Positions 29,421 to 50,900 of a DNA stretch of 64,000 nucleotides are shown here, piece after piece (position 1 is the first letter of the stretch; every line of letters starts with the position of its first letter). Source of the DNA: Maylandia zebra (Eukaryota; Chordata; Actinopteri; Cichliformes; Cichlidae); the NCBI RefSeq assembly GCF_041146795.1, contig NC_135187.1:5033556-5097555 (forward strand), in the 5' to 3' direction. The translations under genes and the position numbers were made by a program. A model generated the notes under the pieces. The model was not told where the DNA came from. It did no database searches and saw only the letters and a program-made list of their open reading frames with translations.

Positions 29421-30813
29421 ATCAAAAGTCTTTATGTCGATGTAAATCTAATTTAAAAACTGTTATTTCCTCTTAAAATTAAGAAATTAACAAAATAACA
29501 AAAACATTGTTAACTGGAAAATGGCTTCTGTAACATTTAAAAAAAAAATAAAAAATTTAGTACACAAACATGCAGATTTTGATTGACTGATGCATGCCAC
29601 CTAATTGAAGTTTATATTTTTTTGTTCAAGTCTGCATTTTGTTCCTTTTTGCCACATCATAACAAATTTACTCTCTGAAAAGGATTTGGCTTTCCGGTAT
29701 AGTTCAAGTCATAGTGATGTAACTCCACTGTTGATGATCCACAGCTAAGTATGCAGTACTTGCACAAAATGTCAAGACAAAGTTAATAAAGCAACCATGA
29801 CAATATTGCCATTTTTTCTTTATTAGAGCGTGCTCGAAATGAAGAAGTGAAGAAAAAATGTCAATCTGTAGTTGCTGAAGTATTCCACTGCTATTTACAC
29901 AGCTGCACAGTTTTTGTGTCACAAACAGCAAATGTGCTGAAGTAAGTGACAACTAAATTTCTTGTTAATGACTGTGTCTCTTTATTATTACATCCTTTCC
30001 CATTTATCTTCTCCCATATATATTATTTGATGACTTAAAACTTAATAATGCATTATCTGTAACTGTGCTATCAAAAAAAGAACTACATTTGAAAAATAAA
30101 AAACCCTAAAAAGCAAACGAAAAAAAACAAAACTATTTATAGTACAATCCTTGTATCCCGCTGTGAATAATTCAGATTTAACGAATCCTTGGTGTTCTCA
30201 CTATGGTCTGTAGATAATCCAAAGAAACAAGTATTACTGTGTGGATTTTTAAATACCTCGGCATCAAAGTCTCCGCTTTTATGTTGCTGCAGTAGCAGAA
30301 ATTTGTCACCAAACCAAACTGATCGGAAAATCACCATGATCATATTTTATCTACAAATAAGAGCCAAATCCTTCATGCATGCATCTCCAGATGCCCTGTT
30401 TAACAGTGGACACTTTCTTAAATTACACAAGACACAGAAGTGTCTGCATAAAAGATTAATGTTGTTTCATAAGAAAAAAGACCTACTTTCTTGTTCTAGT
30501 TTCTTAGAGACATCTGCCTTACTTTTTTTATTCACTTCAAGTCACAGAAGAATAAATTTACTTCAGATGCTTCCTTCAAAAACATGTTTGGTGTCTGGGA
30601 ACCTTCAGGTGTTCCCAAAATGTTCAAAATGAAACGTGACACAGGTCTGTTTATGCAAATTTATACAAATTTTAAAAAGCCTCTAATTTGTATATGTTGT
30701 TGGTTGTGGAACTGTTGCATAATTCAACTGTTTATATACATTTTAATTACTCTCCACATACTGCTCAGAGACCTTACAGTTGACTTTTATCTGTTTCTGT
30801 CCCCGCATGATGT

Positions 30814-30853
<40 letters not shown>

Positions 30854-32970
30854 CTCATTCCCCTGATTGCAGAGATTACTGACATAATCTTCTGTCCAGC
30901 ATTTGAAAGCATCTGTCTGAACATCCAAATCTCTCTGTGAATGTAATTGTTGATCCTTCTTTTTTCTTTCTTTCCTCGATCTACTGTATCTGTGTCTGAG
31001 GGACCCAAATGAACCATTAACAGGTATTGGTTCTGCAGATATTTGATTCTATTCAGCGAGTTAAAACTTGGATTTTTAGATGGTTCTGAGTGGAAGGTAA
31101 AGTGATCACCAAAGTAATTAATGTTTTATAAATGTTGCCAGTTGTTTATTTAAATATTTAATACAATATATGAAGGTAGATCTCATAATAGCAAGAAGAA
31201 AAAAAGTCACAATAATTCCAAAGTGAGTAGAAATCATCCGAAATTATTTCAAGGTCAAGGTCAATATATGTAACATGTCAAAGCCAAGCTAAAGACCAAA
31301 AAATTAAAAATCGTAACTTCTTGTTTAAATGTAAAAGCAGATGTATTTTTTGCCTTTATTTATTTTCTGTGTATTTTAACTTAAAGAGGTCAGCGAGTGT
31401 TGGTTCTTTAATTTATTGTAGTGATGTAGTTACATTGCAAAAAGATAAATACGCTTGCAGCATCTTCATAAATGATAAAAACTGATAAAAAACTCTGATG
31501 TCAACACTAAGTTTACAAGACAGCATTGATCACAGTATACCCCGTTATTGCCACAGGCTAAAGACGAGCCACGTCATACCCAAATATTTCAGACAAAATA
31601 GTGGGTTGATTATTTCCAGTTTATTCTTCAGAAATGTAAATAAACTACATTTTTCTGACAGTTTTGAGAAATATCTGCAGGTTTAGATGACAAACACTCG
31701 AAATTCTGGTTCTTCTTGATTTCATCGATGCAAATATACATTACCTTGGAGCTGTAGCTCTAGCATGAATGAAGCCAATGTGGAAATACCAAAAACCTGC
31801 GGTTCGGGTGTCCCAGTGGACCCGCGCATACTGCTGGATGCAGAAGGGCATCTATAGAGTCTGGCCTCTTCCTGACAAGTCTCTTCCTGAAAAGGTTTTT
31901 ACAGAGGTTGACTCTATAAATTTCTAAAGTAGAAATAACGCACTGGTACATCATGTTCAGAAAGTTTAGAAAGTCTATTTGTTTGAATGCAAATCTATGT
32001 GGGTGCACATAGCACCGAATGGTACAGTTAAGTTAGGTTTGAAAGCCTAAACCCTTAACTTGAATGAACTTGAAAAAGAAAATAAATTCTTGTCTTGAAG
32101 AACTTTAGTATCATTGACTCCATTAAAGTCTATTACAAGTGACGAGTCCAGTCATGCAATGAATGTGCTTCATGTTTATTCATCACCTTAATGTGGAGAG
32201 AATTTTATACAATCATGCAAAAACAGATTAAAAATAAAAATATACATACAGCAAATGTGATTGCAAACTTGTGTTATATTATTTGTTATGTATTGTTGCC
32301 CCTTGAATACATTCACATCATCTCTAACATCCAACGAGTCACTGAATTACATCAAATCCCTGAAGAAATGTAAGGCTTGAAAAACAAAATGATTTGTGCA
32401 GTTTTATAAAATCAAACTGTGAGTGTGTGTGCGCGTGTGTGTGTGTGTGTGCGTGTGTTTAAATTTCAGTTGCCTAAAGTTATATGTACTTCCAGCCAGG
32501 AACAACTGTAAGCTAACTCCATGTGTAAGACATGTAGAAGGGCAAATCTAATAAATGTTACATCATAATATTCTGATTCAAGTATTAAACCCTATTCAAA
32601 TATTCGCTTGCCAATATAATAATCCCAACTTTGCAGCTCTGTGAAGCTTGCATTGTCTTTAAGCCAGTTATTTTGGTTCTTCTACTGCACATACGTCTGC
32701 AGAGTTTGCCATGTGGACAGAAACATTACTGAGATAGGATGAAAATGTTACTGTGGTAACTCTTACAGTAATAAACCACAACACTAATAGTTCGGGCTCT
32801 TTTGCTCGCTACTGGTCCAGAAATTGAAATTCTCATACTGTAATAGATGTAGTACTGAAAATAGTCCAGAATTGATTTGAAACTTCATTTGTACAACCCC
32901 ACATGTACAAAACTGCAGTTAAAGGTTAAAGGTGTGTGTGTCTGTGCAAGTCCTGTGAATTTTTAAAAAA
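29421..32970. other. Convergent intergenic region between recoverin and the GSG1-like gene
   Basis: AT-rich with no supported exon. It contains a (CT)n tract of about 33 bp at 30818-30850 and a (GT)n tract at about 32420-32456. Short open frames, including one of 147 codons at 30189-30632, show no family features. Confidence 0.4.
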
Positions 32971-32975
32971 TATAT

Positions 32976-32981
32976 TTTATT
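32976..32981 (-). terminator. Candidate poly(A) signal of the GSG1-like gene
   Basis: TTTATT on + reads AATAAA on -, about 70 bp beyond the stop codon at 33052. It would give a very short 3' UTR; more distal copies also exist, for example near 32176. Confidence 0.35.
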
Positions 32982-33051
32982 GTAGTTTTAGTGAGATAAG
33001 TAAAATCTGCCGTGGAGAGATGTTTGTCGAGGTCTTCTGCCCCGAGAAGTC

Positions 33052-40130
<7,079 letters not shown>

Positions 40131-42980
40131 GACTGTGTCTCAACTCAAAAGCAGCCAAATGAGAAATGAAATGGTTTTGGCAAGTGTGTGTCAAAAATAG
40201 CTGCAAGAGCCAGACAGGTTCTGGTGACCTGTCTGGAGCAGAAGATTGGGGAGCTTTCTGCAATAATACAATAGAGATTGAAAATAAAGTGGTAGGAAAG
40301 AGACAGAAGTGAGGAGAGGGGATTAGTGGTATTTGAGAAGTGGAACGAAGGACGGAGGGGAAGATAAAAAGTAGTCTGTTGGAGAGATAGAAGTAGGGCA
40401 GCGCTGGAGAAGGAGAGCTAGCGCTGAGCAAAGGTCAAATAACAGTGGAATAAAGAAAGATGAAGCTATGGGATTTAATCTTTTCCAGCAACAAGAGACA
40501 GATGTGCGGGCCAGAGGATGCAGGGGGAGCTCTAACTCTCCTCCTGCTGCAGTGTCACTTAAAGGAAATAAGCATGATGAAGAGAAGCAGGCCAGGTTTA
40601 AATTTGGGACCTTTGTTTCCGTTTGGAGACTTTGGTCACAAATTTAGCCCATGTTTCTACTGCAGTCACCGCTCGGGTCTCATATTAATATCTTCTCCCC
40701 TCTCAGATAAAGACAAACATCTAAATCTTATCCTGTGGATTTTGAGACTAATCGGTTCCACTCTCAGGGCACATCCCGTTCTTCAACCTGTTCCTCCACC
40801 TCAGTGAGAGGGATTGAACTCATGAAGAAGTGATTAGTCCAGCGTCTCAGGCCTACCTCGTGGCCTGGTAATCTGTGGTAATCTTGCGGGGTTAGGTGGA
40901 TGAGTTTAATGCTTACTGACACTCATGCTGTCATTGTCTGAACGACCACCTAAGAGAGGGAAAAACAGATGATGGAGGCAAAGATCTGGGATTAGGAGTC
41001 ATGAAGACAGAGTCACGTCTATGTCCAAGTAATTTGAGCTGCACTTAATCCTGCCAGGTGCCACATTTGTAAATTGGTTATATTTAATACAACGTATTAG
41101 ACTCAAATCATTAAACTACAATCTGATGTAGCAATATAATTCTGGGATAGGGTCCACCCCCCTGTGATAATATAATATAATATAATATAATATAATATAA
41201 TATGATTCCATCAGACCATATTGTATTGTATCATGTCCTATTGCAACACATCATACATTATAAGCACAAACGTATTGGGCCTGACCTCTTGATCACCAGT
41301 TCTTGTGTTCTCTCTGCTTGTACACAAGCAATTACTTAAAAAGATTCCACTGAAGTCTGAATGTGTGCAGATTTTGTAGTAAAAGCAATTAATTACAAAT
41401 TACGATCAGTGTGTCAGAAACATACAGATCATTAAAGACGTCTAGAACATGAAAAGCACCATTTTTTAAATAAAAAAAAGTGTGTCTGTTTTCATATTTG
41501 AAATCATATTTCCCAGTATTTGACAGTTTTCTTTTCAAAATTTATTATCCACTAAATGTGAATTAAAGTGTTGATAACTATAAAAAATTAGGTATTTCCA
41601 ATTTCCTATTTTAGATCAAGTTTGATGGGCATCACAGCAGGAGTTTCTCTGTGTACGCTATAAACACAGATTGATTGACGAGGCACTGAGGTTTAATTTC
41701 ATCTTATCAAATCAGCGTGAGGCAAACCTATAATCCACACACTCCACAAATGCATGTACTGTTCTGCTGGATTATTTGGTACCACGCACCTGACCACGTC
41801 ATCAGTATAAAAGTCTAAATGATGAAGACAAACTGCACAAAACCTGAAATTCAAAGATCCCTAGAAGGAGAGGGGCTGAGCTGAGAGTGCTACCGCTATT
41901 TATTTATTTATTTTTTAGATTTTCCACAGACATCACGATAAAATCATTGTCAGGTTTAACACAACAATGGTGACGATCCGATATGGTGACACCTTCCTCA
42001 AGACATTCATTTTTACTGACTCTGATCTCAGTCTTAGATTAGAAATGCTGGTTTTACTGAAGATGTCAGCGATAGAAAAACTGAATTAACACAGCTCGTT
42101 GAAGCATCACAGATTTCCATAAATACAAGTAAAAAAATATAGTTTCCCTGTTTGAGAGAGCTCTTTGTTTCATCTCATCAGTAAACGCTGAAATCCAGCT
42201 GCTGCCGATTGATCGGCTTACACTTGCAGAACATAATGAAAAAAAAATCTACTTACCTTTCCTTGGATCTCAGGAGAGGCTCTTTTTGTGTTTCCTTCAC
42301 CTGTCTTCAAGCAGGGTTCCAGTTTCCTTCACCTTTCTTTTTCATGCTCCCTTATTACTCCCTCGTGCTTCTTTGGGTGAGTTTCCATCAGAAACCCACC
42401 CAGATTTCCCTCTAATCCTCCCAAGTCCATCTGTTACTTTCCCTCCCCTTTGCTCCCTGCAGTGTCTTTTCCTCCACTCTCACTCTCGCCTCGCCTGCCT
42501 TCCTCATCACGCCTCCTCTCTCAGTCATGGCCTTGCTGACCTGTCCTTCTATAGATTAATTTGTATACATGGTATAGAAAGGCTTAGATTGAGACGAGAG
42601 CTGGTGTTGTGATTGTAATTCTGCTCCTTTAACTCTGACCCGTCTTAACACAAGTGAGGTGCAGCTACTGTTTATACTGAGTGATGACTGCACAAATCAC
42701 TGGGCCGTGATTAGAAAATGATTTTGAGTTTGCTGGATGTTTTCTTGCTTCAGTTGCCTTTGTGGTCTGTTGAAATGAAACATCTGTTTTGTTGCTACAC
42801 CTTAAAAAACGTTTTTAAGAACTTCTCCATCTGTATCCTAAGATGATGCCAAAACCTTACCAACACTCTCTAATTATCAGTCACCAGTCAGAAATCATGT
42901 GAGGCCCAGCTTTGGTTTTCTTATCTGGTTAGTCATCAACATTGCATACTATTGTGAAAGTGCTTTAAATTGCTAATGTT
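40131..42980. other. Upstream region of the GSG1-like gene
   Basis: No coding exon supported. An acceptor-like GAGTTGAGACACAG stands 2 bp before the ATG on -, so a noncoding first exon probably lies upstream, but I cannot place it. A (TAATA)n tract lies at 41168-41202. Pyrimidine-rich DNA at 42330-42520 is not clearly a gene. Confidence 0.35.
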
Positions 42981-42994
42981 ATGAATTTGTGTTG

Positions 42995-43960
42995 TACACA
43001 GGGACATTAATATTTGATCCCCTGCTGTATTGAAATTCATTTGTATGGTAGTTTCATTTTAATTGAAAGAGACAGAAATCCAACAAAAGTCCAGAAGAAA
43101 TTGCATCACATAAAAGTTATTGACTTAAATTTCACTGAGAAATTTAAGTGAAATTCTGGCTGGAATCCCCTGGAACCCAGCCAGAATTCTCCCAATCAAT
43201 CAATCCACCATTGTGGTCAAGTCCAGAGAGCTCCCAGAGGACATCAGGAACACGACTGTAGACCTGCACAAGGCTGGGATGGACTACAAGACCATCAGCA
43301 AGAAGCTTGGTGAGAAGGTGACAGGTGTAGGTGCAATTGTCCGGAAGAGGGAGAACTCTAAACGGCCATCAGTCATCCTTGGTCTGCAGCTCCATGTAAG
43401 CTCTTGAATCATGGGGTGAGGGTGATCATGAGAAGATGGTGGATCAGTACAAAACTACATGGGAGGAGCTTATTATATTATATTAAGTATCTGAAGCCAG
43501 TTGGGAGCACAGTCACCAAGAATACTGTTGTTAACACTGATGGATGTATCCCCCTCCTCAGGAAGGAATGTATACAGGCCATCTTAAGTTTGCCAGTGAA
43601 CATCAGAGATGGTTCAGAGAAGTCTTGGGAGAAAATGCTGCCATCAGATGAAAAACAAGTTGACCTCTTTGGTATCAACTCAACGCACTGTGGTTGGAGG
43701 AAGTGAAATGCTGAGTATGAAACATTTGCTTTGGAGCTGTTTTCATGCTAAGGGTGCAGGATGACATCATGATGCAGATGGATGGGGCCCACTTCTGTTA
43801 ATCTTAAGATGGGTCATCGATGACTCTTCCAGCATGACAGTGACTCAGAACACCAAGGGAACAAAGGAGTGGCTAAATAAGAAGCACATTAAGGCTGAGC
43901 GGCGTGCCTCCAGATGTCTTCTGTGGTTGCTTCTTGGTTTTGTTTCTTGCACTAAACAAC
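42995..43960 (+). mobile_element. Decayed Tc1-like transposon
   Basis: The frame from 43213 encodes a Tc1-type DNA-binding start ([20 protein letters not shown]). Another frame, to 43706, encodes part of the DDE domain (SDEKQVDLFGINSTHCGWRK). Stops and frame changes separate them. The left edge near 43000 reads GGGACATTAATATTTGATCC; the right edge is not defined. Pseudogenic. Confidence 0.65.
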
Positions 43961-45588
43961 ACATTCCTCATCATGCATTGAAAGCCTAGGTTAGTTTAGT
44001 TTTTTCCTTTGTTTCTTACATTCAAAATAAACAGTGTTTTAATTGGGATTCATTTGGCATCTCCCTTTTTGTCATGGCTGTGGAGCCTGGTTTGTGACAG
44101 TATATCAGAGGGTCAGCTCAGATTGTGCCGTTTGGAGGCAGAGGTACAGAGGAAAGGGCGAGATCGATTGGACATGTGCAGAAGAGGGATGGCGGATAAA
44201 TTGGATAAAGGATGCTGAAAATGGCCCTACCAGGCAGGAGGAAAAGATAAAGACCACAAAGAAGACTCATGGAAAGAAGACATGAAGAGTACTGGTGTCA
44301 CATAAGAGGATGTAAGGGATAGGCAAGTTGCTGTGACAACAGAAATGGGAACGATAGAAAGAAGAAGCAAGTGACTTTACTCTCTATGACATTATCTTAA
44401 CTACTCTGATGCAGTTTGACCTTTTAAAGAAAACTGTTTGTTCTCCTGTTACTTTATTGGATTCGTTTTCATCTATAGCAGCTCCACTCTGTGGGCTTGT
44501 TCTCATTTCAAGGCACACAGTAACCAAACAGGTACATTTACACCCCTTTAACTAACTGTTTTTTTTAACCAACGTACTCTTTTTCCCTGATTCCAGATTT
44601 ATTGCTTTAAGTGACATTTTCACCAGCTGCCCTGACACAGCATTAATATTTAACCTTGTTTTTTAACCAGTCCTTTAAAATGAAAGCATTGGTTTCAAGT
44701 AACTTGAACTGCTCTTCACATCTACCCCCTGGGGTAGTGAGTGGGCATCACTGACTTTGAAAGCAATATGTTCAGCAATCACACGTCTAAATGTTACCAA
44801 ACACACTGAGATAGCAAATGATGTGTTGTTGGGCTATTTTAAACATGTTTCTCCTCAGCCTGCGAGCGAGGATTTTATGATTATTATCCATCCAAACTGG
44901 TTTAAAGAGGGACTCAAGTACAACAAACTTTAATAATTATAATTATGAAAATTTTGTCAGGTTGTGATTTATTTATTTAATTAATTGGGCAGGTGTTAAA
45001 GGAAAACCTGCACTTAATATGGTGACACTTTTTATTCAGAATCAGCTTACAGAGGTTTAATTAGTTCAAGGATTCGTAATGAGCAGAAAAAATTGTTCAT
45101 GGTCATTATTCTGAATCTATCCCGCTGTATGAAGGCGATGGCTAGGATTATATAACTCTACTTACTGTACAAAAAAACAAAAGGCGACACAAGGTCTCAA
45201 CTGACCATCGTGTCCTAAAATGACTGAAGCTGACTGTCAAATTCCCAATCTGCCCTGGTCTGTTTTTAAGACACTAAAGCCCTCTATTCATGAATGGAGG
45301 GACTCAGCTCATCTGTCAATCCTATATTTTCTGCTCGTGCCCAATATCTGTAGTGGCTTCATCTGCCCTCCACTCACCCTTGCACTTCTAAATTAATCAG
45401 GAGATTAATGAATGATGAGTGAATGAATAATTAAAGCAGGCCTAATGCTGTGGCCAAATAAATATAGGCTAAAGATACTGTTTGAAGACAGTTATTTAAC
45501 TTTGACAATTTGTGGCTGTATGTCTGCATATTTATTCCATAAAAATCTAAGACAACTGGTTTAAACATCATAATGATAGTAATAATAA

Positions 45589-45624
<36 letters not shown>

Positions 45625-45880
45625 TATTTGCTAACGATGCGGAATTTATCAATGTGCAAATATTTATAGCTTTAAACGTTTCTTCTGCACGGGTGCTGGA
45701 AAATGTTTTGTGTAAATGTTGGTAATCATGGCCCTCTAGTGGTGACAGTGAGAAAGTCCTCAAAGACAGAAATCATGAGTGAGAAATAATTCAGGTTAAG
45801 AAAAGTGAGATTTGAGAAGTTGAGGGATCCACTGTGGACAGCCAGACCCAAAAGAGGCGGAGTGACTGTATCATGAATCG
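43961..45880. other. Intergenic, nothing recognised
   Basis: AT-rich DNA with a 29-base A run at 45591-45619. Small open frames near 44009-44285 lack recognisable features. Confidence 0.4.
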
Positions 45881-45885
45881 CTTTA

Positions 45886-46743
45886 TTTCTCAAATGTACT
45901 GTCACAGTTTACAACACAACTATACATTTTAATACACAGCAAAATAAATTCATTTCATACAAAATTAAATCTGAGAAATAATAGTCATGTGAAGCTAGAC
46001 TGTATTCCAGTCTGTTTTTCCACCAACGTTCACATATTAACGAGTCAGTAACACAGTAAGGACTCGTACAGCCCATGAAGCACAAAGCCATGTGATCCCT
46101 TCATCAGGTTTGCCTGCTTCACTGTGGCTTTAATTTACAGTTTTCAAAACTAATAAATGATGATGATGATGAATCCTGCTACCATTTAAGTTTTCAAAGT
46201 AAAATGTAACAAGAAGAGAAAATACAACCATTTAGTCTCCTTTCAGATGTTTGTGTTGAAGTAAATGAGGAGCAAGTACACATACACGTCCGCTCAAACA
46301 GCATACACATTAAACAAGTTGATATTCTTGAACTCTGTTTTTAATTTCGCCAAAACGGTATTTCAGTTTCTCCTCAGAAAGAGCCGGGAAACCAAGAAGA
46401 CAATTACACAATGACTCAAAAATGTCTACAGAGCTAAACGGGAAGATGAAGCCACCGTTGGTTACCGAGCTGATTCACAAAGAAATATTTAAACAACCAA
46501 TCAGATTAAAGTCAGTTAACATCACACGATCAATACCACCAGGCCAGCCTGCCTGAAATGAAAGTTACACCTGACCTTGGATCTTGTTGGATTTCATTGC
46601 TGTGTCAATAATTAACCAAGCAATAAATTAATAATTAATAAATAGATCAATAAATAGTTACTTGTGATTGCAACACTCTGATATACAGTACAGTATATTT
46701 CCAGGTTTACTTGTAAATACTTCCACTATTTACATCAGCAAAA

Positions 46744-46787
<44 letters not shown>

Positions 46788-47999
46788 ACAGTGACGCATG
46801 TCCCAGTCAAAGATTTACAGGTCCTGTCACAACACTCAAACACACCGAAAACTCTTTAGGATTTCCACACAGACACACTGAGGTGCTCTCCGTTTGTCAC
46901 ACTTGTGCAGGGAAAGGAAAAAATCTAATAAATTCATTTTTAAATAAGAATTACATTGCTCTTTTTTTAATAATCTGTGTATTTGTTTATATATATTACG
47001 CTGTACACATTGTGTTTGTATATATTTGATTCATGGGCAGCATCTTGAGTTCAGGGGAGGTTAGTGTAAGCTCAGGAATGAAAGGGTTTTTTATTAAAGC
47101 ATCATTAGGTGGTTTTGCATGTTTATGCTTCTAAATATGTATAAATATATACTCACCACTTCCCATTATCAATACACCACTTTTGTCGATTGTTTCCTTC
47201 TTTCTAGAAAGACACAGATGTAAGTTTACCATGTCAAATATTTAGATTGCTTCGTACATGTTAAGTACTGTCATTTCCTTCTGGCTAAATTCAACAGCAC
47301 TTTGACAACCACGCTTAGAAACATAAAAACTGCCACGTATACTATATATTTGAATTGTGAATGCCAGCTTCCACGTGGTGAGCTCTGAACAGATAATCAT
47401 CCTGTGTGTTCATCACTAGGGAGTGTAGATGTGCGTCCTGTCTCCTGCTCTTCTCAGGCAGCTTGCTTGTCCAAACCAAACAAAAGCATATGATTCAGTG
47501 AGAATGTGTCATACGTGGGCTCTTGTGCTCTGTGCTAATTCTCAGCCTAGTTCTGTATAAAAATGACTCACGTCTCTGGAACTCTACTGGAGGGATGAAC
47601 TCCTGTCTTTTAAAGATATTGCCTCATTTGGTGTTTTGATAATGGCGGTGGAGAACACCCTCAAACATGCTGATCTAGATTTGCCACAGCAGGTCACTGC
47701 AAAGGCCACATCACATGATTCACATCAGTTTTACCTTTTTGTGACCCCTTCTTATCTATGGAGAACAATGTCTTCCTCCAAGGCTCGACAACCATAAAGA
47801 TAGAAATTTCCATTACAGGCTAAGGTGATTACTCAGAACAACTTTGCATTGGTTTGGGGGAAAGAGACACTTCAAAGTAAGGTTCAGATATTTTGCTCTA
47901 AAATTGATCCTAATGAGAATGCATACACTAAACTGTAGCACTAAACATGCAAAACTACCTTTTTGGTGATTCCAGAGATCCAAATTACATGTCAAGTTG
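45886..47999 (-). other. Probable long 3' UTR of the epsin-like gene
   Basis: A - strand AATAAA (tttatt at 45886-45891) is the best candidate end, about 2.1 kb after the stop codon. No exon of another gene interrupts the interval. It includes a (CA)n tract at 46749-46782. The extent is inferred; nearer poly(A) signals could be used. Confidence 0.35.
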
Positions 48000-50900
48000 T
48001 CAGAACAGGAATGGATTATTTTTGTTCACCATCTCATCTGACCCGCTGCCTGAGACGACTTCAGCGCCAGCCTGTGGGACGGAGCCTCTAAATTGACCGT
48101 CACCTGATGGGTGATTTCCTTGAAAGACACCTGAGTGAATCATTCCAGTTCCCATTAAGATGGAGCCTGGATATCCAAACTGCACCATTCCCACTCCTCC
48201 AATGGGGGAGTTAATGTTGTGTCCTAATTGTGGACTCTCATTGATATAAATGGGATGTATCATTTGTGTTTCTGGACCTATCTGAGATGCCTGAATCATA
48301 CTGATGGAAGAATTAGACATTTCCAGAGTATTCAATGATGCTGAAGGATTGTTAGCTCCAAAAGTGGGAGTTGGTGCACCATGGGGGGAAGCTATGGTCG
48401 AAATGAAAGGGTTGGAGTATGAGGGTGATGTTTCAGCAAAAGCTCCTGGTTTTAGCAAAGGGCTGGATGTCATGCCCGCTGTTTTGAAAGTGCCTGGGAA
48501 ATCAAGGAGAGTGGCAGGAAGATGGAGGGTTGAGGGGGAAGGACGGAGGGAGGGAGTTAAACACAGTTTGAAGAATTCCAGTAAAGAGAAAATGTGCCAA
48601 GGCAGAGCAGAGAGAGGGGTGAGAAGGGTTATACATCTGCTGGTTAATGTACACTAGTCTTTATACAGAGTAACTTCACTAATGCTCTCTCACACACACT
48701 AATGTACAGAACAACATCTACACACTACAGCAAGGCCACAGGGGCAGGAAGGGGAGGTAAAACACACGACCACAATAAGTTTCTCCATACAAACCTACTG
48801 ATAAATATTAGCCATCACCCCTCTCATCTTATCTTTGAATGACTTCAGACGAACACAAGTGGAATGCATTTTTAAAATCAGCAGGGAGTGACTTTCATTT
48901 GTCAGGTCTTCGAGGGTGTTCATGCATCCGTTTGAGTCAAGCGCACCACAAATATTTCCACATGATGAATTTGTCAGAAAAGTTACTTTTCACCCAGACT
49001 GACGCGTCATTTTTTCTGTCCTTACCGATGGCTTGTGTTTGGGCGTCAATGAGAGGGCGCTGTCTGGGTTTAGGGTCAGATGAAAACAGATCGTCCAAGT
49101 CAACCAGTGATGCCTCTGCTGAGCCCAAGAAGGAAGCAGTCTTTCGATACATCGCGTCTTCCTGCTTCGAGTGCTTTCCTGCAATAAAATAAAGGTCCAG
49201 TTCTACTCTAAAAGGTGTTTTCTTTTGGGGACAGGTCAGGGAAGAAGAGAGAGCAAAGTGGAAGAGAAGGTTAATAGATTAAGACTGTTAGGTGACTGCT
49301 GACTGACGGGGAAATGAGGATGAAAACAAGGAAAATGGTGACAAGTGCAAATCACCATGTATGGACACAATAATGAAGGTTTAACGAGTCCCCACTTTCA
49401 GGATATTAATTAAAGACAAGCCAAACATTTAGTCAATTAAATCAGAGCAGAGTGTGTTATAGGTGATTATACACAGACAATCAGTGTTTGCTCATGGGAA
49501 TAATGGATAAATGACACAAACATGTATTCAGACAGTGTGTAGAATGTGATGTACCTGTGCCATTGCCACTTGTGTTGCTTGATGCACCCCAGGGGTCATT
49601 GGATTTAGATGCTCCATCTCCAAAGGGGTCACTAGATGGGGAGGAGTCTAAAGGTGGAGCAGGTGCACCCCATGCATCGTCTGTACTGGCAGGAGCCAAA
49701 GCTAGATGAGTAAATTAAACAGACAGGTTCAGGTGATGGAGAAATAAATGACAGAATTAACTCCTCTGGTTATTCCAGAGTTTTGGACCATGCTACTCAG
49801 CCTTCTTCAACAAAGACATAAAGGTGCCACATGTGATGTAAGTACAGAAATTCAGTCACAGGTCTTTCTACAACTAATAAAAATCAGTTTCCAAAATCAG
49901 TTTTCATTCATGACTGTGTAGCCACATCAGACACCACCTCCATTGTCAAGTTTGCTGACGACACTGCTGTTGTGGGCCTGATCTCCGACAACATCGAGAA
50001 GGCCTACCTGGAGGAGATTAGGAACCTGGAGACCTGGTGCCAGGAGAATAACCTCCTCCTAAACATCAGCAAGACTAAGGAGCTGATCGTGGACTTCACT
50101 ACAAAGCAGGCGAGGAATTACAAACCCCTCATCATCAGTGGCACCACGCCAGTGGAGAGAGTGGACAGTTTCCGATACCTGGATGTCCACATCACTCAGG
50201 ACCTGTCATGGTCCTGTCACATCAACACCCTGGTTAAGAAAGCCCGTCAGCGTCTCTTCTTCCTCAGAAGACTTAGAGACTTCCATCTGCCACTGAAGGT
50301 GCTCAAGAACTTCTACTCCTGCACCATCGAGAGCGTCCTGACGGCAAACATCTGCACCTGGTTTGGGAACAGCACCAAGCAGGACAGACGAGATCTGCAA
50401 AGGGTGGTGCGCTCGGCAGAACGCATCATTCAATCAGAGCTCCCTGACCTGCTGTCCATCTACACCAAGCGGTGCAAGTCCAAAGCTAGGAAGATTATGA
50501 TGGATCTCTCCCATCCCAACAATGGACTCTTCTCACTGTTGAGGTCTGGGAAGTGCTTCCGCTCCCTTAAGGCCAAAACAGAGAGAATGAGGAGGAGCTT
50601 CTTCCCCCAGGCTATTCAGGGCCTGAACCAGGTGTAGGACTGGACTCTCCCAAACACGTCACTATAAGACTGGACTCTCACACACGTCACCACACATTTC
50701 CTATAATCCTATAATTCCTATAATTTATAATCCTTATCTTTATAATCTCTTCTGCTATTTGCACATTCTTTACTGTAAATTCCTAAGTTAATTTGTAAAT
50801 TTTTGTAGTAAAGTGTAAATTGTAAATATTGTAAAACTTTTCTTCTGTCATTTAATGGTCGGGCATTGTACAGCTACAAGCATTTCACCCCCATGTCATA

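Noticed and set aside
30189-30632. 147-codon + strand frame downstream of recoverin
   Set aside because: AT-rich, no recognisable domain, no promoter or splice support; chance open frame.
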